DNA from: Polyangiaceae bacterium
GTDB taxonomy: Bacteria; Myxococcota_A; Polyangia; Polyangiales; Polyangiaceae
NCBI GenBank assembly: GCA_029261965.1
Contig: JAJDAH010000105.1
Span: 45,293 to 109,292 of the forward strand
Length of the DNA: 64,000 bases
Direction: 5' to 3'
In this document: one piece after another, positions 62,328-64,000 of the stretch
Position numbering within the stretch: the first letter of the stretch is position 1
How the letters are laid out: each line of letters opens with the position of its first letter
Program-made: the position numbers and the translations under genes
Notes under the pieces: generated by a model
Seen by the model: the letters and a program-made list of their open reading frames with translations, nothing else
Database searches by the model: none
Told to the model about the DNA's origin: nothing

Positions 62328-62792
62328 ATGGCGGACGGTAGCTCGGAGATTCGCATCAGGTCCGCCCGTCCGCGGGTGCTCCTGATCGACGACGACGATG
62401 CCGTGCTTCGTGCCTTCGCCCGGCTGTTGAAGGATCACTACGCCGTCGTGTCTGCGGAGAGCGGAGAACAAGCGCGAGGCATCTTCGAAGATGGCGCGCA
62501 CTTCGACGTCATCATTTGTGACTTTTCGATGCCCGGCGAAGACGGGCTATCCCTGTACAACTGGCTACTCGCGCACCATCCCCAACTCGCCTCGCGCGTC
62601 GTGTTCTTGAGTGGTGGAGCGCCGTCGGTGGAGGACGCGGCTTTCCTCGCGGCGTTGATGACGCCGGTGCTGAGCAAACCGGTGGCCGTCGCCGAGCTCC
62701 GGTCGGTGATCGACGCCGTGGTGCGGCGTCGCGATGTCGCGGCGCCGATCGGCGCGACCGGTCGGTCAGCCGGCTCTCGCCGCCCCCGCTGA
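62328..62792 (+). CDS. Stand-alone response-regulator receiver protein
   Basis: This 154-residue protein has a CheY-like receiver domain (about 15-130): acidic pocket DDDD, phosphoacceptor Asp in VIICDFSMPGEDG and conserved Lys in LSKP. The C-terminal 20 residues are basic and disordered, with no output domain. Located 53 bases after the giant regulator. The cognate histidine kinase is not in the window. Confidence 0.92.
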   Translation: MADGSSEIRIRSARPRVLLIDDDDAVLRAFARLLKDHYAVVSAESGEQARGIFEDGAHFDVIICDFSMPGEDGLSLYNWLLAHHPQLASRVVFLSGGAPSVEDAAFLAALMTPVLSKPVAVAELRSVIDAVVRRRDVAAPIGATGRSAGSRRPR

Positions 62793-62894
62793 GTCGCGCT
62801 GCCGGGCCGCGGCATCGAGCCGACTTGCGCCCGCGCCGTGGACTCGCCCCTGCGCTCGTGGTTCATTCGGCGCCCAAGCCCTTTGGAGGTACCG

Positions 62895-63494
62895 ATGTCC
62901 CGGTTTGCATTCCTTTCGTTCGTTCTTCTCGTCGCCGCTTGTGACAAGAAGCCGGACGCTGTTGCGGAGACCAAAACCACCGCCGAACCCGCCAAGAGTT
63001 CGGCTCCTAGCGCTACGGCGAAGGCGCCCGAGCCCGCCCCGGAGCTGAACCTCGCGAAGGTCGGTGAGCCCGCACCCGATTTCGAAGCGGAGGCTCACAA
63101 CGGCGAAACCATCAAGCTCGCCGAGCTTCGTGGCAAGACCGTGGTGCTCTACTTCTATCCGAAGGACGACACGCCAGGCTGTACGATAGAAGCCAAGGGC
63201 ATCCGGGATTCCTGGGAGGGGTTCAAGAAGGCAGACACCGTCGTGCTCGGCGTCTCGACCGACGACAACGCGTCACACAAGGCTTTCGCTGAAAAGTACG
63301 AGCTCCCGTTCTTGTTGCTGCCCGACGAGGACGAGAAGATCGCCAAGGCGTACGGCGTGCCGATCAAGAGCGGCTACGCCAAACGTGTGACTTTCATCAT
63401 CGACAAGACCGGCAAGGTGGGGAGGGTGTTTCCCAAGGTGAATCCCACGGGGCACGCTGAAGAGGTCATGGCGGCGATCGGCTCGCTCGGCTGA
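62895..63494 (+). CDS. Lipoprotein peroxiredoxin (BCP/PrxQ-like)
   Basis: This 199-residue thiol peroxidase is attached to the membrane through the lipobox LVAAC (Cys 16), with an Ala/Pro/Lys linker to about residue 50. The thioredoxin-fold domain has the peroxidatic Cys 96 in KDDTPGCTIEA. Most PrxQ proteins have the resolving Cys five residues later; here it is Lys 101, and no other Cys exists, so it must be a 1-Cys enzyme. It acts on peroxides in the envelope. Confidence 0.9.
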   Translation: MSRFAFLSFVLLVAACDKKPDAVAETKTTAEPAKSSAPSATAKAPEPAPELNLAKVGEPAPDFEAEAHNGETIKLAELRGKTVVLYFYPKDDTPGCTIEAKGIRDSWEGFKKADTVVLGVSTDDNASHKAFAEKYELPFLLLPDEDEKIAKAYGVPIKSGYAKRVTFIIDKTGKVGRVFPKVNPTGHAEEVMAAIGSLG

Positions 63495-63595
63495 CGGACC
63501 CTGAGCGCCGCACTGGCGCCTCCCGCCCAAACGCGGTAGGTGCTCGCCGGGATGGGGCGCTTCGCGCTCGTCGGTCACTCCGAAAGGAAGACACG

Positions 63596-64000
63596 ATGGC
63601 TCGCAAACAGATCACCGGCTTGTTCTTGCTTTCCGTGGCCGCCGCGACGCTCGCGCCGGCTTGCGGAGGATCCGACGGAGACGACATCTTCGGCAGTGGC
63701 GGAACGAGTGGTGACGCTGCGGCGGCCGGGGGCGCGAGCGGTGCTTCGACGGGCGGCAGTGGAGGAATGTCGACTGGCGGCGCGTCGAGCGGCGGCAGCG
63801 GCGGCGGCGGCGCCGGTACGGGCGGGGCGGCTGGTGGTGCTGGCACGGGTGGCGTGGGAACCGGCGGCAATGCTGGCGCGGGAACCGGCGGCAATGCTGG
63901 CGCGGGAACCGGCGGTAATGCCGGAGCGGGAACCGGTGGGAGCGCGGGAACCGGCGGCAATGCTGGGGCGGGTACCGGCGGAAATGCCGGGGCGGGAACC
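63596..64000 (+). CDS. Gly-rich octapeptide-repeat lipoprotein (partial)
   Basis: This gene is open to the window end. The ATG at 63596 follows AAAGGAAG. The signal is MARKQITGLFLLSVAAATLAPAC (lipidated Cys 23). The mature part is Gly/Ser/Ala/Thr-rich and becomes a regular octapeptide repeat, GTGGNAGA. No functional domain is reached inside the window. Other lipoproteins here have similar but less regular linkers, with the functional domain after the linker. Confidence 0.85.
   Translation, partial: MARKQITGLFLLSVAAATLAPACGGSDGDDIFGSGGTSGDAAAAGGASGASTGGSGGMSTGGASSGGSGGGGAGTGGAAGGAGTGGVGTGGNAGAGTGGNAGAGTGGNAGAGTGGSAGTGGNAGAGTGGNAGAGT
63835..64000 (+). repeat. 24-bp in-frame tandem repeat
   Basis: About six copies of a unit close to GGAACCGGCGGCAATGCTGG plus GCGC encode GTGGNAGA in the partial lipoprotein gene. 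One copy has lost its NAGA part. Third-codon variation (GGC/GGT, GCT/GCC) shows that the copies drift at synonymous sites. The array continues past the window. Confidence 0.9.

Noticed and set aside
63466..63960. Pro/Ala-rich frame antisense to the last lipoprotein
   Set aside because: Mirror of the GTGG repeat; the plus strand has the ribosome site and lipobox.
1..64000. CRISPR array, prophage or integrative element
   Set aside because: No spacer-repeat pattern, integrase, portal or terminase, and no att-like duplications at the tRNA gene were seen.

Overview
The window is high-GC bacterial DNA from what looks like a myxobacterium (phylum Myxococcota, probably Polyangiales-like). This is inferred from many lipoproteins with Gly/Ser-rich or Cys-rich linkers, Ser/Thr protein kinases, sigma54 enhancer-binding regulators (one with FHA, one fused to a kinase), PrkA and a RAYT transposase. 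I recognise no species. There is one tRNA gene, tRNA-Arg(UCG), no rRNA, no CRISPR array and no prophage.

Layout. 1-7.3 kb: secreted lipoproteins, a Baeyer-Villiger-type flavin monooxygenase with two operator-like palindromes at its start, and a RAYT transposase preceded by decayed repeats and a 10-bp tandem repeat. 7.3-13.9 kb: a methyltransferase, tRNA-Arg, a GT39-type membrane glycosyltransferase, a lipoprotein and a KefF/KefC potassium efflux pair. 13.9-25.1 kb: lipoproteins (one Kazal-like, one pectin acetylesterase/Notum-like), a cobalamin-binding protein, a Ser/Thr kinase, a TPR protein coupled to an FHA-sigma54 activator, and a TetR regulator behind a textbook sigma54 promoter. 25.1-36.7 kb: a minus-strand operon of about 13 genes holding the whole GDP-D-glycero-alpha-D-manno-heptose route (gmhA, hddA, gmhB, hddC) with an epimerase, a transaldolase-like aldolase, redox enzymes, methyltransferases and two GT2 enzymes. 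Upstream of it lies a tandem array of hairpins with C-rich loops ending in a T-run. 37-42.5 kb: membrane glycosyltransferase-like proteins. 42.5-49 kb: molybdenum cofactor genes (moaA, a Nitr_red_assoc-MoaC fusion, moaE, mobA, moeA) interrupted by an ArsR/SRPBCC pair. 49-56.7 kb: a DUF6600 protein, lipoproteins, a glycosidase-like protein, PrkA, a 43-residue membrane protein and an alpha/beta hydrolase. 56.7-64 kb: an outer-membrane-type protein translationally coupled to a 1479-residue kinase-ATPase-TPR-GAF-sigma54 regulator, a stand-alone receiver domain, a lipoprotein peroxiredoxin and the start of an octapeptide-repeat lipoprotein that runs off the window.

How the parts fit. The GT2 polyprenol-sugar synthase and the membrane GT39-like transferases could use heptose-derived sugars made by the operon to decorate cell-surface polymers or proteins. 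The Mo-cofactor genes form a near-complete set without moaD. Many genes show a -10-like hexamer 6-7 bases before the start codon and no Shine-Dalgarno, which predicts widespread leaderless transcription.
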